Below, piece after piece: positions 11,301 to 21,006 of a DNA stretch of 64,000 nucleotides. The position numbers and the translations under genes were made by a program. Source of the stretch: Colias croceus (lineage: Eukaryota > Arthropoda > Insecta > Lepidoptera > Pieridae); NCBI RefSeq assembly GCF_905220415.1, contig NC_059553.1, forward strand, positions 8,704,501-8,768,500, written 5' to 3'. A model generated the notes under the pieces. That model was not told the DNA's origin. It did no database searches and saw only the letters and a list, made by a program, of their open reading frames with translations. Position 1 is the first letter of the stretch. The number at the start of each line of letters is the position of its first letter.

Positions 11301-14300
11301 ATAGTCAATTCTTTTCATTTTTATTTTTTATTATAAAATAAAAAACAACTGTGAAAAAAAATTGGCATAATTCCAAATGAACAAAAGATAAAATTAATGA
11401 ATTTAAAGTTTAATTAAAATTAAAACCCAAAGTAGCGTGTTACATTTGGTGACATTACAATAAATGAACAATAGCTAAAGCAAATTAAATCAAAATGGAC
11501 TCCAAAAGTAATGTATTGTACTTTATGAACAAAAGCTTTGATGCTTTGTCCCCATCCAATCTATTTCTTAAAGAGTCGTAAATTAGGCCAGCACCATTAA
11601 AAAATTGTTCGCTAGCTACCGAGCCCGGTGGACATGACAAATATTGCCGGGCAATTGATTGTAGGGGCTAGAATTTTGTACAACTGGACTTAGGTTTCAT
11701 TATCCCACACAAAAACAGATCACTTTCATTGATATTAAGCCGCAAAAATCAAAACAATTATCTATAACCTATAAACGTGTCTTGGGCGTAACAAATAATA
11801 GCAAGTGAAAAAATAATTGATGATAGAGTGCACGTAGTGGGGGTCGGGGGATTCCCAGCGCGACATGTATGAACCTGTTCGGCACAGGCCGTCGCGCGCC
11901 GCCCGCTTTGTTTCGTTCGACCTCCGATTAACATCCGATACAAAAGTATCGGAACCGAAGTCGGAACCGAAAGTGTAATAATAATCGGAAGTTCCGACTT
12001 AACGGAACCGGAATCGAAGCTCCGTTACATCTCTGGTTTGCAGAACCACTGCTGCGCTCCATCTGCTTTAAGTTTTATAATCTGTACGTTTGATATATGA
12101 AATAGGATAAATTATAATAAATTAGTACTTTCATAAATTACATGCGGAGGACGGGTTTGATATTAGTTTGAATATAATAAAAATGTACTGCGATTCTACA
12201 CAACAAATCACAGCAAGTCGACGACTATCAGCAAAGTAAGGGTACTTGGGTCAAAACGTCGTATAAACAACGTCTAAGTCTCTAGGCACGATTCGTACGA
12301 ATGCGCCACGTTTCAAAGGAAAGCTGCATTTTACAGTATTCTATAGCTAAGCATGTTCGGACAGGAAATTGTGACAACTACATTGACAACTATTCATCCA
12401 CAAAAATATTAAATCAAAAGTTACGTCTAACAGTACAATATTTTTCACAGCTCGGCTGCCTCAACTTCCTGGAGGCAGTGTACACTACGTTCGGCTTCAG
12501 TTTCCAACTGAAATTGTCCACGAGGCCGGAGAAGTATTTGGGCGATTTGGAAACCTGGAATCAGGCTGAAAAGGTATCTACATAATATTATAATTAATTG
12601 CATTCTTACTCGTGAAGTTTTAATATATGTGGGTCTTGCATTAATCCTAATATTCAAATTGTAAACTGTAATAACAGTGAATTTTAGGATGTATAACATT
12701 ACGAATATTTAAATCGCGCAGGATTTTTGCGAATATGTGTGAAATAAATAATTATGTTCTATGTAAAACTTTAAGAAATCTTTCCGTGATTTTTTTCAAC
12801 GACTTATGTGGTTTTCCTGAATTCCACAAATAATAACCGGCATACATCCAAATAATTTAGCAACCAATTAACGAAAAACGACTTATTCTTTGTTTTATTG
12901 TAGAAATCTATACTTAATATTATAAAGAGTTTGTTTCTTTATTTGAACAGCTAATCTCGGGAACTACTGGTCCGATTTGAAAAATTATTTCGGTGTTAGA
13001 TAGCCCATTTATTGAAGGAAGGCTATAGGCTATATATCATCACGCTAAGACCAACAGGAGCGGAGGACTGCGGGTAAAACTGCGGAGCGCAGCTAGTAAT
13101 TAATAACTTAAAATCTTTTATTACTTACCAGGCTTTAGAGGAATCCCTGAACCGCTTCGGCAAGCCATGGCAACTTAACCCAGGAGACGGAGCGTTCTAT
13201 GGTCCCAAAATAGATATCACCATACAAGATGCCTTGCGAAGATCGCACCAATGTGCCACCATACAGTTGGACTTCCAATTGCCGGAGAGATTCAATTTGT
13301 CGTATATTAGGTGGGTAAAAAGAATTATACTTTATATTTATATGATAGAAAGAACTTATATATGAATGAAATAGGTAGGTTATTGGTAAAGTCTTTTTCT
13401 TAAAGGTTTATGAAAATTTAGGTATTTGTATTAAATTCATGTGCACCTTCAATATAAATAGGTGGGTAAAGTGGTTGCAGTATATAAAAAGAATCACGTA
13501 AATCGGTTCAGAAACCTCGGAGTAATCGGTGTACATACATAAAAAAAATACCGGCCGAATTGATAACCTCCTTTTTTTGAAGTCGGTTAAATATAGTTTA
13601 TAAAAAAGTTTAAATCTATAGATGAATGTATGTTTGCAGTTGCATTTTTAAGTACTTAGTAGTGTTGATAGGTAGAAATAATTTAATTAATCTTATTAAT
13701 TAGTGTTGATATTAATACAATATTAAAAAGTCGATAAATTAGCTAACAGTGCTTGACAGTTCACTTATTCATGTTAATCTAATCGTAGTAGAAATAGGTC
13801 AACAATGTCTTAATAAAAAAGTATCAAAAGAAATGTTTTTTTCACCATTTTTTCCAACTATATATTTACTATATTCCTAGATTTCAAAGGAAAACCCGCA
13901 TAGTTCCCGTTCCCGTGGGATTTCCGGGATAAAACCTATCCTATGTGTTAATCCAAGTTACCCTCAATATGTGTGCTAAATTTCATTGTAATCGGTTCAG
14001 TAGTTTATGCGTGAAAACCATACATACATACAAACCTTACCTCTTAATAATATAAGTATAGATTACTAGCTTACCACCCGCGGCTTCGCCCGCTTTCTCT
14101 AAAACGATTTGAAATTTAAACTATCCTGTCTCTCAAGTTGGATCGAACTGCACATGGTGTGCGAATTTTATTATAATCGGTTAAGTGGTTTAGGAGTCCA
14201 TTGAAGACAAACATTGTGACACGAGATTTATATATATTAAGATTAACAAAATCCACAGCGAAACGGGCGAAAAGAAACGGCCCGTGATCATCCACCGCGC

Positions 14301-16072
14301 TATCCTCGGCTCAGTGGAACGAATGATCGCCATCTTGAGCGAGTCGTACGCGGGCAAGTGGCCGTTCTGGCTCAGCCCGCGGCAGCTCTGCGTCGTGCCC
14401 GTGGGACCCGCCTTCGATGATTATGCGCTACAGGTGAGAAGGATCTAGAACGTTATGGAATATAAATAAATATAAATAAAAATCATTTATTTGTTTAATA
14501 ACGGGCACTTAATAGAGATACACTAGTCTCCACACTAGGATCCTAGTCTCTTCCGATGTTACAGAAATATATTTTGATTAAAAAAAAAATATATTTTACT
14601 TTCTAAAAAGAAACAAAAATATTTAACAAACTCCAAATATGAATGTTCTAGAACGATTCGTAAGAAAATATAACGGGCGTGAACGATGACTGCGTAGTCT
14701 GCAGGTGATGGTTCTCGAACATTCTAGAATGTTATTGCCAGTGTGCTCGGCCTTAGGCGAGTACGTGAAGCAGATCAGCGCTCTGGAAGGTTTTTGAATG
14801 TTCGAGAACGTTTTATATAAATATAATGAGTTTTTCGCACGCTTTTGAAGTCTGCACGCTGCAGGTTTATTCTGGAAGTTTCTAGAATGATACCATCTCT
14901 GTAGATGTGGTTGTGTATAACCAAACTACTATAACTATAGCAAGGCTGCTCTGGCTCGATCCGCCTTCGGTGCTCGCGCTCTATTCTTTTATACCTTACC
15001 AAAAAACAAAAAAAAAAAAAAATTGGTTGTCTGTAAAGTCTGTTTACTGACGATAGTTGAACGTGACAACGTCTCAAGACCGATTGTGCTTCTTTGTCGC
15101 TCGTTCCTCGCTCTCGCTTGCACTTCAAGGCCTTACGGAACGCCTCAGAGTGAGGTAACGCCGCATGAGTCATGTTTTTTTGTACGTGCAGTACGTGCCG
15201 GCTCTATCGAATTATAACATGTTGTCACGTCCAAAACAGTGATTTCCAATTTTAATATTAATTTTTATAGGTGAACGAGCGTCTCCGTGCGGCCAAGTTC
15301 ATGTCGGAAGCGGACACGGACGCGGGCGACACGCTTAACAAGAAAGTGAGGAATGCGCAGTTGGCGCAGTTCAATTATATTCTCGGTAAGTTTGGTGCTT
15401 ATAAATTTATATTGATAATGTAGGATATTTATTTATAACACTTTATTGCAAAAAACAATGTAGGAAATGTAGTTAGTACAAACAAATAAGGTAAAAATTT
15501 TTTAGATATACACAGATAATGTAAAGTCATCATTATCATGTGTAAATAGGCAATGTGCAAAATATTTGGCCGTTTATTAAACTTGAAATTAAACTGATGG
15601 AATTTATAATATAACACAGTGGCTAACATTATGAATTATCTAATCTTTCTGGTTCAATCAACACATAATGGAACTGCACTTTAAATAAAATAAAAATGAC
15701 GCTGAGGATTACCTTTTTTATTTAAAGAATTATGTATTAAAGAATCTTGTGATCTGTGGTAAACTTATAATGTGTTATGTTCGAAAATCACACCGCTCAT
15801 TCTTTTAGAAACTCGCCTATAGGTCTGCGCGTAATTAATGTAAATTTACGGTCTTGCTTTTAAAACCATTAACCGTACTTTTTTAAATCGTATTTTAACA
15901 TATTTTTCGATTCACAGTGGTCGGCGAACGGGAAAAAACCTCAGGCACCGTGAACGTTCGCACCCGCGACAACAAAGTGCATGGAGAGATGTCGATAGAC
16001 GGACTCATAGAACATTTGAATAAACTCGTGCAAGAAAAAACGCTCTCAGACGATACAGATACACTAAAATAA
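2364..16072 (+). CDS. ThrRS: Cytosolic threonyl-tRNA synthetase
   Basis: Fourteen exons: 2364-2414, 2882-3126, 5137-5308, 5833-5910, 6315-6572, 7008-7154, 7812-7921, 8329-8484, 8949-9126, 12451-12573, 13132-13310, 14259-14433, 15271-15385, 15918-16072. Phases are compatible throughout, giving ~713 aa, close to the animal enzyme. It charges tRNA-Thr with threonine in the cytosol. Domain order: Lys-rich N-terminus; NPWPEYI; TGS-type domain (VTLPDGKTVEAKAW); editing domain with HSSAH and DLCRGPH; class II core with motif 1 (GFQEVVTP), zinc/active-site MNCPGHC, motif 2 (FGVLHRNE...RVRRFQQDDAHIF) and motif 3 (GSVERMIAIL); anticodon-binding domain starting near LSPRQLCVVPVG. The exon 1 end is uncertain: 2414 needs a GC donor (AAG/GCAGGA), and a GT alternative (GTAGAA) ends the exon at 2387. 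Exon 9 ends in the first copy of a 21-copy repeat; splicing that first donor to exon 10 gives the conserved protein without insertion. Confidence 0.93.
4082..4262 (-). mobile_element. Helitron-like miniature element (Lep1 type)
   Basis: In synthetase intron 2. The reverse complement shows the family core (GAACGCGCTAATCTCAGGAA, TCGGTTTGAAAAATTC, TATAGGCTATATATCATCAC) and the GC-rich 3' hairpin region. The terminal CTAG is degraded. Confidence 0.6.
4365..4480. repeat. Interspersed repeat with AAGAAGTTTCACTTCT palindrome
   Basis: Contains GTCATGGAGTAAGGCGACG followed by TTGCCAAAGAAGTTTCACTT and GACAAGTGTGCTCG. The same block recurs near 8125-8180 and 16390-16490, so it is a dispersed repeat in the introns and 3' flank of the synthetase. 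Its class is unknown. Confidence 0.5.
5419..5620 (-). mobile_element. Helitron-like miniature element, diverged
   Basis: In synthetase intron 3. It begins ACTAGCTTCCGCCCACGACT, the reverse complement of the CTAG 3' end, and ends in an A+T-rich stretch (TATATATATAGATTC). The interior is strongly diverged. Confidence 0.5.
6099..6300 (-). mobile_element. Helitron-like miniature element, diverged
   Basis: In synthetase intron 4, ending just upstream of exon 5. It starts ACTAGCCGTGCCGCGCCGTT and continues with the family's CGTGAAAGAGAAACAAACAT and TCCTCACAAATATT words. It lies very close to the exon 5 acceptor at 6314. Confidence 0.5.
7200..7475. other. Possible 3' end of a retroelement in intron 6
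   Basis: A stretch with higher GC than its surroundings (GGAGGCGGGCGTTGGCACCT) that ends in a poly-A-signal-like CAAATAAACAATTTTGAT followed by a T-run and GATTTGATT. A similar GATTTGATTTGATTT tail occurs near 24480 and 54760. No reading frame is supported, and the class is unknown. Confidence 0.3.
8125..8185. repeat. Interspersed repeat with AAGAAGTTTCAC core
   Basis: Second copy of the block at 4365-4480 (GCCAAAGAAGTTTCACCTCT, GTGTGCTCGACACAC). It lies in synthetase intron 7. Confidence 0.45.
9068..10945 (+). repeat. 89-bp minisatellite, 21 copies of the exon 9/intron 9 junction
   Basis: A head-to-tail array with an exact 89-bp period. Copy starts fall at 9068, 9157 and so on to 10848: 21 copies of the exon-derived part, of which 20 are followed by a complete spacer. 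Each unit contains CTTCCAG, then 51 bp identical to the last 17 codons of exon 9, then the splice donor GTGAGA, then a CA-rich stretch. By eye the copies differ only at one site in the CA tract (CAGCACAC or CAGCGCAC): A in copies 1-4, 6, 11, 16, 18 and 20, G in the rest. The first copy is the real exon end; the others extend intron 9. Because 89 is not a multiple of three, the minus strand shows long open Cys-rich frames that are artefacts. The near-perfect homogeneity implies recent expansion or ongoing conversion. Confidence 0.95.
11152..12043 (-). mobile_element. Non-autonomous hAT transposon with transposase remnant
   Basis: The element spans 11160-12035 (876 bp), flanked by a perfect 8-bp direct repeat, GTTTGCAG, at 11152-11159 and 12036-12043. 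Termini are CAGGGATGTAACGGAG on the left and the reverse complement of CAGAGATGTAACGGAG on the right, with one mismatch. Eight-bp duplications and CAGRGATG ends are hAT hallmarks. Subterminal regions are packed with ATCGGA/CCGATT-type hexamers. It sits in synthetase intron 9, 215 bp after the minisatellite. Confidence 0.88.
11485..11667 (-). pseudogene. hAT transposase C-terminal (dimerisation) fragment
   Basis: Inside the hAT element the minus strand reads PLQSIARQYLSCPPGSVASE followed by QFFNGAGLIYDSLRNRLDGD and then KASKLLFIKYNTLLLESILI before TAA at 11485. This matches the conserved hAT C-terminal dimerisation pattern (P.tS..SE..Fs.ag.i...RnrL....v..Llfik.N). A stop codon lies directly upstream of the fragment and no N-terminal or catalytic part is present, so it is a relic. 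Confidence 0.75.
12907..13096 (+). mobile_element. Helitron-like miniature element (Lep1 type)
   Basis: In synthetase intron 10. It starts TCTATACTTAATATTATAAA and ends GCGGAGCGCAGCTAG before a T, as expected for insertion between A and T. The interior carries the family core (GGGAACTACTGGTCCGATTT, GATAGCCCATTTATTGAAGG). It ends 36 bp upstream of exon 11. Confidence 0.75.
13877..14062 (-). mobile_element. Helitron-like miniature element, 3' hairpin deleted
   Basis: In intron 11. It reads from CCTAG and AAAACCCGCATAGTTCCCGT to AATATAAGTATAGA on the plus strand. It lacks the GC-rich hairpin next to the CTAG end and abuts the next Helitron with a 2-bp gap. Confidence 0.55.
14065..14242 (-). mobile_element. 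Helitron-like miniature element abutting exon 12
   Basis: Begins CTAGCTTACCACCCGCGGCT and ends TATATATATTAAGA on the plus strand. Its 5' end lies 16 bp from the exon 12 acceptor AG (14257-14258), so it must contribute the branch-point region of intron 11. Confidence 0.65.
14446..14890. promoter_or_regulatory. Cluster of five heat-shock elements in intron 12
   Basis: Alternating GAA/TTC triplets at exact 5-bp steps, the binding pattern of heat-shock factor trimers. Sites: triplets at 14448, 14453, 14458 (weak); 14641, 14646, 14651, 14656; 14712, 14717, 14722, 14727, 14732; 14786, 14791, 14796, 14801, 14806, 14811 (six triplets, two imperfect); 14870, 14875, 14880, 14885. A TATATAA box at 14814-14820 directly follows the longest array. 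The region may be part of an unrecognised repeat, since flanking words (GTCTGCAGG, GTCTGCACGCTGCAGG) are partly duplicated with the sites. Confidence 0.7.
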
Positions 16073-16389
16073 ATGTGGAATTTATGAAATTGCTGGGAAT
16101 ATACGCATTTTTTGATATTTCGTTGGTCGTTGGTCTATTCGATCTGTAGTAGATCATATTATATGCAGTTACATTTCAATTTCAAATATTTTTATTTATT
16201 ACTAGCGGTCCGCCCCGGCTAAGAACCATCCTCGTACTTCAAGGAATATAATCCGTTCAGCCGTTCTCGAGTTATGCGCTTACCAACACATTTTGCGATT
16301 CATTTTTATATTATAGATTTGTGCAATTTTTTTATAAATTAGTTGTGAAACTTCTTTAGACGCGATGGCAGTGGCAATGGCAATACCAC

Positions 16390-16490
16390 ACGTCATGGAG
16401 TAAGGCGACGGTTTTGTAATCATTGAATCTTGCGAAAGTAGTTTCACGTCTGACACGTGTGCTCGACACACGCTCTTTTTTGAATAAGAA
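16390..16490. repeat. Interspersed repeat, third copy of the AAGAAGTTTCAC block
   Basis: CGTCATGGAGTAAGGCGACG, TAGTTTCACGTCTGACACGT and GTGCTCGACACACGCTCTTT match the copies at 4365 and 8125. It lies just downstream of the synthetase gene. Confidence 0.45.
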
Positions 16491-17510
16491 TTGAATTCAA
16501 TAGAAAAAAGGTGACAAATGAGATTTGAAGCAGTGGTAATAAAGCACATAATTTAAACCAAAAATGTAAAATTTAAATAAACCAAAACCATTGAAAATAC
16601 CTCGTTTTATTTTCTTTGAACTTTATAACAGATGAAATAAGTAACAAAATTGTATTAGATACAGATATATCCCGATTTTTTAGTTAGGGAATTCGATAAA
16701 TGCGTATATTTCCAGATTTAGCATTAAGGTACATTTTAAAATAGCACTAAATGAAATCTGTGTTATTCAGTATTGAGAAATATTTAATTGGAAACACTAT
16801 TTTTTACTGTTCAAATCTGGCACTTTCAAAAAGATGTGTTGTTTAAAATTATAAAATGCCGAAATGTTAGCAAGAGATTTTCATAATTTTCATTAGTTGA
16901 TATTAATTTAATAAATAGCTTGTTTTGTATATTCTGTATTCATCTTTTCTTCATAAAGTAATTGGTCGACTTTAAACTATCATGAACTATTTTGCATTTA
17001 ATATAAAAGACAAGCCCGTCTAGTTTTGTTTAAAAATAAACTCGTTGCGATTAAGAAAATTTATGTCATTTGTAACTACGTGTTAGATACTAGATAGCAC
17101 TTTTTTCTAAGCAAAAAATATTGATATTGTGCTGCCATCACAATCATTTTAATGTTATTGATAAATACTTAAAATTTTATCGTCAAATTTAAACTTAAAT
17201 GACAACATTATTAAGGATTTGTTAAAAATATAAGAGTGAGAGAGCTATCTCATTCTTTTATTTTGAATAAAATGAGATGGCATTAGCTATCTTCGGATAT
17301 TTTTTACATGTATTCATTGCCCATCCTTCGATAGTAATTTAACTTAGAAACAACCATTGCATTTATATTTCATTTAATTTAAGATCATTTATTTGGTAAA
17401 GGTGAAATAAAAAAGTTTGACCATTTCAAAATGTGTTTTATTTCAATGTGTACAAAAATACGTTTACACAATAATGTTATTATGATTATTGCAGTTTGTG
17501 GTATGAATAA
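16491..17510. other. Gene-free A+T-rich flank
   Basis: No supported reading frame or RNA gene. An imperfect inverted pair around TCTCATTC/GAATAAAATGAGA lies near 17245-17275. Confidence 0.4.
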
Positions 17511-17677
17511 TTTAGGCCATCCACAAGTCTGCCGAACGTGACAAATAATGAACACATAGGGACGGCGCTATACAGAGAAGCGAGAAGGAAATAAGTACAT
17601 CTCTTTTCTTCGTATAGTGCTGTCCCTATGTGTTCGTTGTTTGTCACGTTGTTCGGCAGACGTGTGGATGGCCTAAA
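17511..17677. mobile_element. Foldback MITE (167-bp hairpin)
   Basis: An almost complete palindrome: TTTAGGCCATCCAC at the left end pairs with GTGGATGGCCTAAA at the right end. The arms continue through CTGCCGAAC, GTGACAAA and ACACATAGGGAC, leaving a loop of roughly 40-50 nt near 17570-17612. TA dinucleotides at both edges fit a TA target site. No coding capacity. Confidence 0.75.
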
Positions 17678-18510
17678 TGTTAACAAGCAATATGGAGTGC
17701 AAAGGCTTGATACTTTAAATGTAATTCCTCACATGGCTTAGTAATAATGATTTTCAAACTTAGTGTGATTCAATTTCTTTGGCCGTTAAAAATAATACTT
17801 ATACGATATTATAAATTCAATATAAAAGCTACATTAGATAAGAACGTTTCTACAATGTGATTTTTATGTTACAGAGGTTGATAATTTGACGGAAATATAA
17901 ACGATCAATTCATTAACATAAGTAACAAATAAGTAAACATGCTATAAGATTGCAGCATACTAGAAACTTATTTGACTAAAAATATTTGCATTTTATTTAC
18001 CATAGCCAATTCGATATACATTTTAATAAGTATTAAAGGAATGTAAAAATATAAGACTTTTTATAAGTAGGTAGTTACTGAAGAAAATTGAATACATTTA
18101 AAATGTTGTAATTTTGTTTGCTTGATATCTATGATATTGTGTTCAAATGAATGTCAATAAAATATTGAACAATATTTAGTCTAAATAATTCTACACGCAA
18201 TCGAACAAACTTTTAATTTTATGATGAATATGTCGGAATTCTACTCTCACAATAATATTTTTTTTATTATTATCTTAATCTTTGTTTTCTTTTTGATAGT
18301 GTGAAATCGAGCATTATTTCATCAATGTTTACAATCATCTTCCTTAATATACCTATTTCTTTAGTAACAAAAAAGTTATCACAGTTTAAGTGTAAACAGA
18401 GAATTTAATAAGCGATTACGACAGTACTTGTAATACAAACACAATTAATTCGTAACAGAGAAGTAACTCGACAGAAATATATTTTGTATCAAAATATTTT
18501 TGTTCCTTTA

Positions 18511-18690
18511 TTATTCCGCCCGCGGAATCAAAGAAAAACCCGCATAGTTGGGATTTCCGAGATGAAACACATCCTATGCCTTTTCTCAGGTCTATCTTTG
18601 TTCCAAATTTCATCCAAACCGGTTCAGTGGTTGAGGCGTGAAGAAGAGACAGACAGAGTTACTTTCGCATTTATAATATTATTATGAGTT
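18511..18690 (-). mobile_element. Helitron-like miniature element, truncated
   Basis: Carries CCGCCCGCGG, AAGAAAAACCCGCATAGTTG, CCGGTTCAGTGGTTGAGGCG and a GCATTTATAATATTATTATG end. The CTAG terminus is lost. Confidence 0.5.
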
Positions 18691-19648
18691 TATTATGAGT
18701 ATTGTTGTCTTGGAATGTACCGCAAACAGAAATTCACAACTACATTTTTTTTTAATTCTCATTTTATTCGAATAAAAATCACAATTATTATTTATTATAG
18801 ATTCAAGTAAAATAGTAATTGTTGAATTAACGTTACATTATTTTCATTTTAAAACAAGTTTTAGTCAAGAGGATCAATAAATGAGTAATATCTAATCTCA
18901 CAGTTGCTTCTTATTAATAAAACATTTCATTTGCCTAACAAATTTTGAATTTTCTTCATATTATAAATATTCAAAATTGTCTTGTTGTAAACAACTTACA
19001 AGACATGTTATACACGATTGTCCTTAAAATAGCTATCGATATTTCTTATTAGTGTTCTATTTTGATATAATAATTATTATAATACCTAATTCTTGTAAAA
19101 CACACTGCAAAATAATTGCTTAAAAACAAATTGACATTTTTGAATTCCGAAACTTTATACAATTCAAACGTATCTAAAATAAAAACCACACGACCAAGAA
19201 AAGTCAAGAATTTTACATAATATATAATATAAATAGGAATCAAATCAAATACACAACTAAAATCACAGAATGATAAATTAAGACCATATTTCCTTAATAA
19301 ATTAGACCGACATACATTAAGAAAATAGCATGATTGATACGCTACACGTTACTTATAATAACATCACGATAGGACTAGCAATACCAGAGGTTCATTGCTT
19401 ATGACTTATTGACTATTCCGTTATGAGTATCTGTTGTTTCTCCATCTTTCTGTTCATCGGGCTGTTTACAGGCAAAGTTCATGCAGAGTGTTCTTATCTG
19501 TGAATATTAAATATTTTTTAATTATTAATAATCATACTAATTAATGTTATCACGTTATGTTAAACATTTAAATAATATAGTTTAAAAAACACGTTCTAAT
19601 ATGATAAATTCACGAAATTATTGTTTTGTCACTGATCCTGAATATAGA

Positions 19649-19793
19649 GGTGCTTTTCCACAAGAGATGTGCGAGGATGCGTTTCGAGGGAAGTGTTTGT
19701 AAAGAACCAATAGAGCTGTGCTGTCAGAGGCGAGGAAAATAAATCGACAGGATCCCTTGCTACGCATCCTCGAACATCTCTGGTGAAAACGCA
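19649..19793. mobile_element. Short MITE with ~31-bp imperfect inverted ends
   Basis: TGCTTTTCCACAAGAGATGT followed by GCGAGGATGCG on the left mirrors CGCATCCTCG/AACATCTCTGGTGAAAACGCA on the right. The unit is about 145 bp with no reading frame. Confidence 0.65.
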
Positions 19794-19896
19794 GCCTAAG
19801 TGTACAAAGTTTGAACGAAATTTGTCCGTTTTCAGTGGATCAAAACAAATCTAAAGGAGTCGGAAACATACAAACACATAGATGAATGTATAGTTT

Positions 19897-20035
19897 ATGA
19901 GGAGGAGGAGGCCTATACCCGAAAGGGGCCAGGACAATTAACCTAACTGCATTTTTAATATTTTCATGTATTAATGTATCTTTTGTTGTAAACTGTATCT
20001 ATATGTCATGGATTATAAAGGCTAAATAAATAAAT
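19897..20035 (+). repeat. LINE-like 3' end fragment
   Basis: GGAGGAGGAGGCCTATACCC and an A+T-rich 3' part ending in AAATAAATAAATA resemble the 3' ends of insect non-LTR elements (GGAGGCCTTTGCCCAGCAG-type). No coding part is present. Confidence 0.4.
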
Positions 20036-20470
20036 AGTTTATGAACTGTTAGGTATTGAATTGTTCACGCGAAGCCGCGGGTTTAAACTAGTTTAATTAT
20101 AAGTGTGATGAATGGGTACAATGACCAGTGGCCTGCATTATCTAATTACGTATGTATATGTAATGCTAACAAGATATCCTTAAAATTTCCATGTCTTGAT
20201 TGTATTTCGTAAGGAACAGTAGTCTAAAAGGGTTCTCTCTAATGTAAATTATTCATTTAAATCAGTTGAAGAATACTTGTACAATATAACAGAAAATATT
20301 TTGTCTTTATCAATCATCACTACCCGAAATACTTCTGATTATAATTTATAAGGTATGTATAAAATAGTTATTTCTTATTTAAATTTTTATATAGATCATA
20401 ACAGTCCATATTTATACCTACTAAAGGACATGATTCTCATCCCCATATAGGTTTTGGTCATTATACATAC

Positions 20471-20694
20471 TAGCTTTCCGCCCGCGGCTTCGCCCGCGTT
20501 TTCAAAGAAAAACCCGCATAGTTCCCGATCCTGTGGGTTTTCCGGGATAAAACCTATGCTATGTGTTAATCCAAGTTACTTTATATGTGTGCTAAATTTC
20601 ATTGTAATCGGTTCAGTAGTATTTGCGTGAAAGAGTAACAAACATACATACACATACATCCATCCTCACAAACTTTCGCATTTATAATATGTAT
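20471..20694 (-). mobile_element. Helitron-like miniature element
   Basis: Begins CTAGCTTTCCGCCCGCGGCT (reverse complement of the 3' hairpin plus CTAG) and ends near TTTCGCATTTATAATATGTA. The interior holds ATGTGTGCTAAATTTCATTG and AATCGGTTCAGTAG, shared with the copy at 13877-14062. Confidence 0.65.
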
Positions 20695-20930
20695 TCTGTC
20701 TGTGTATGTAAATAGACAATGGATAAGATTTTATTAAACCAATTTAGTAATTTACGGTTAACCACATACTTGCAATGAGTTCATTGAAACAAATTTGTTG
20801 TTGTTGTTTTAAGAACTTGTTGACAAGTTTTTGAGCCCACTCTTATCTTTATTATAGGAATTCTTTCATTTTATCTTCAAGATAATATTTAAAAAGTCAC
20901 GCGATTTAAAGCTCAGGGGTCAGTTAATTA

Positions 20931-20940
20931 TTTATAAATA
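20931..20940 (+). promoter_or_regulatory. TATA box of glycine-rich gene 1
   Basis: TTTATAAATA, 67 bp upstream of the ATG. The same box and surrounding ~250 bp recur upstream of the second copy (23812-23821), including CACTCTTATCT (a GATA-type word) and AAGTCACGCGATT. Confidence 0.6.
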
Positions 20941-21006
20941 CTAGAACTTAAATAAAAGGTAGACAGTTGCTAAAATATAGTGTACATTTTTGGTCGTGTT
21001 AGAAAA

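Noticed and set aside
8838..11308. Three overlapping ~700-750-residue Cys/Val-rich frames on the minus strand
   Set aside because: They arise because the 89-bp repeat has no minus-strand stop in any frame and shifts frame each copy; composition is only CA/GT-tract translation. The plus strand explains the unit as exon 9 sequence.
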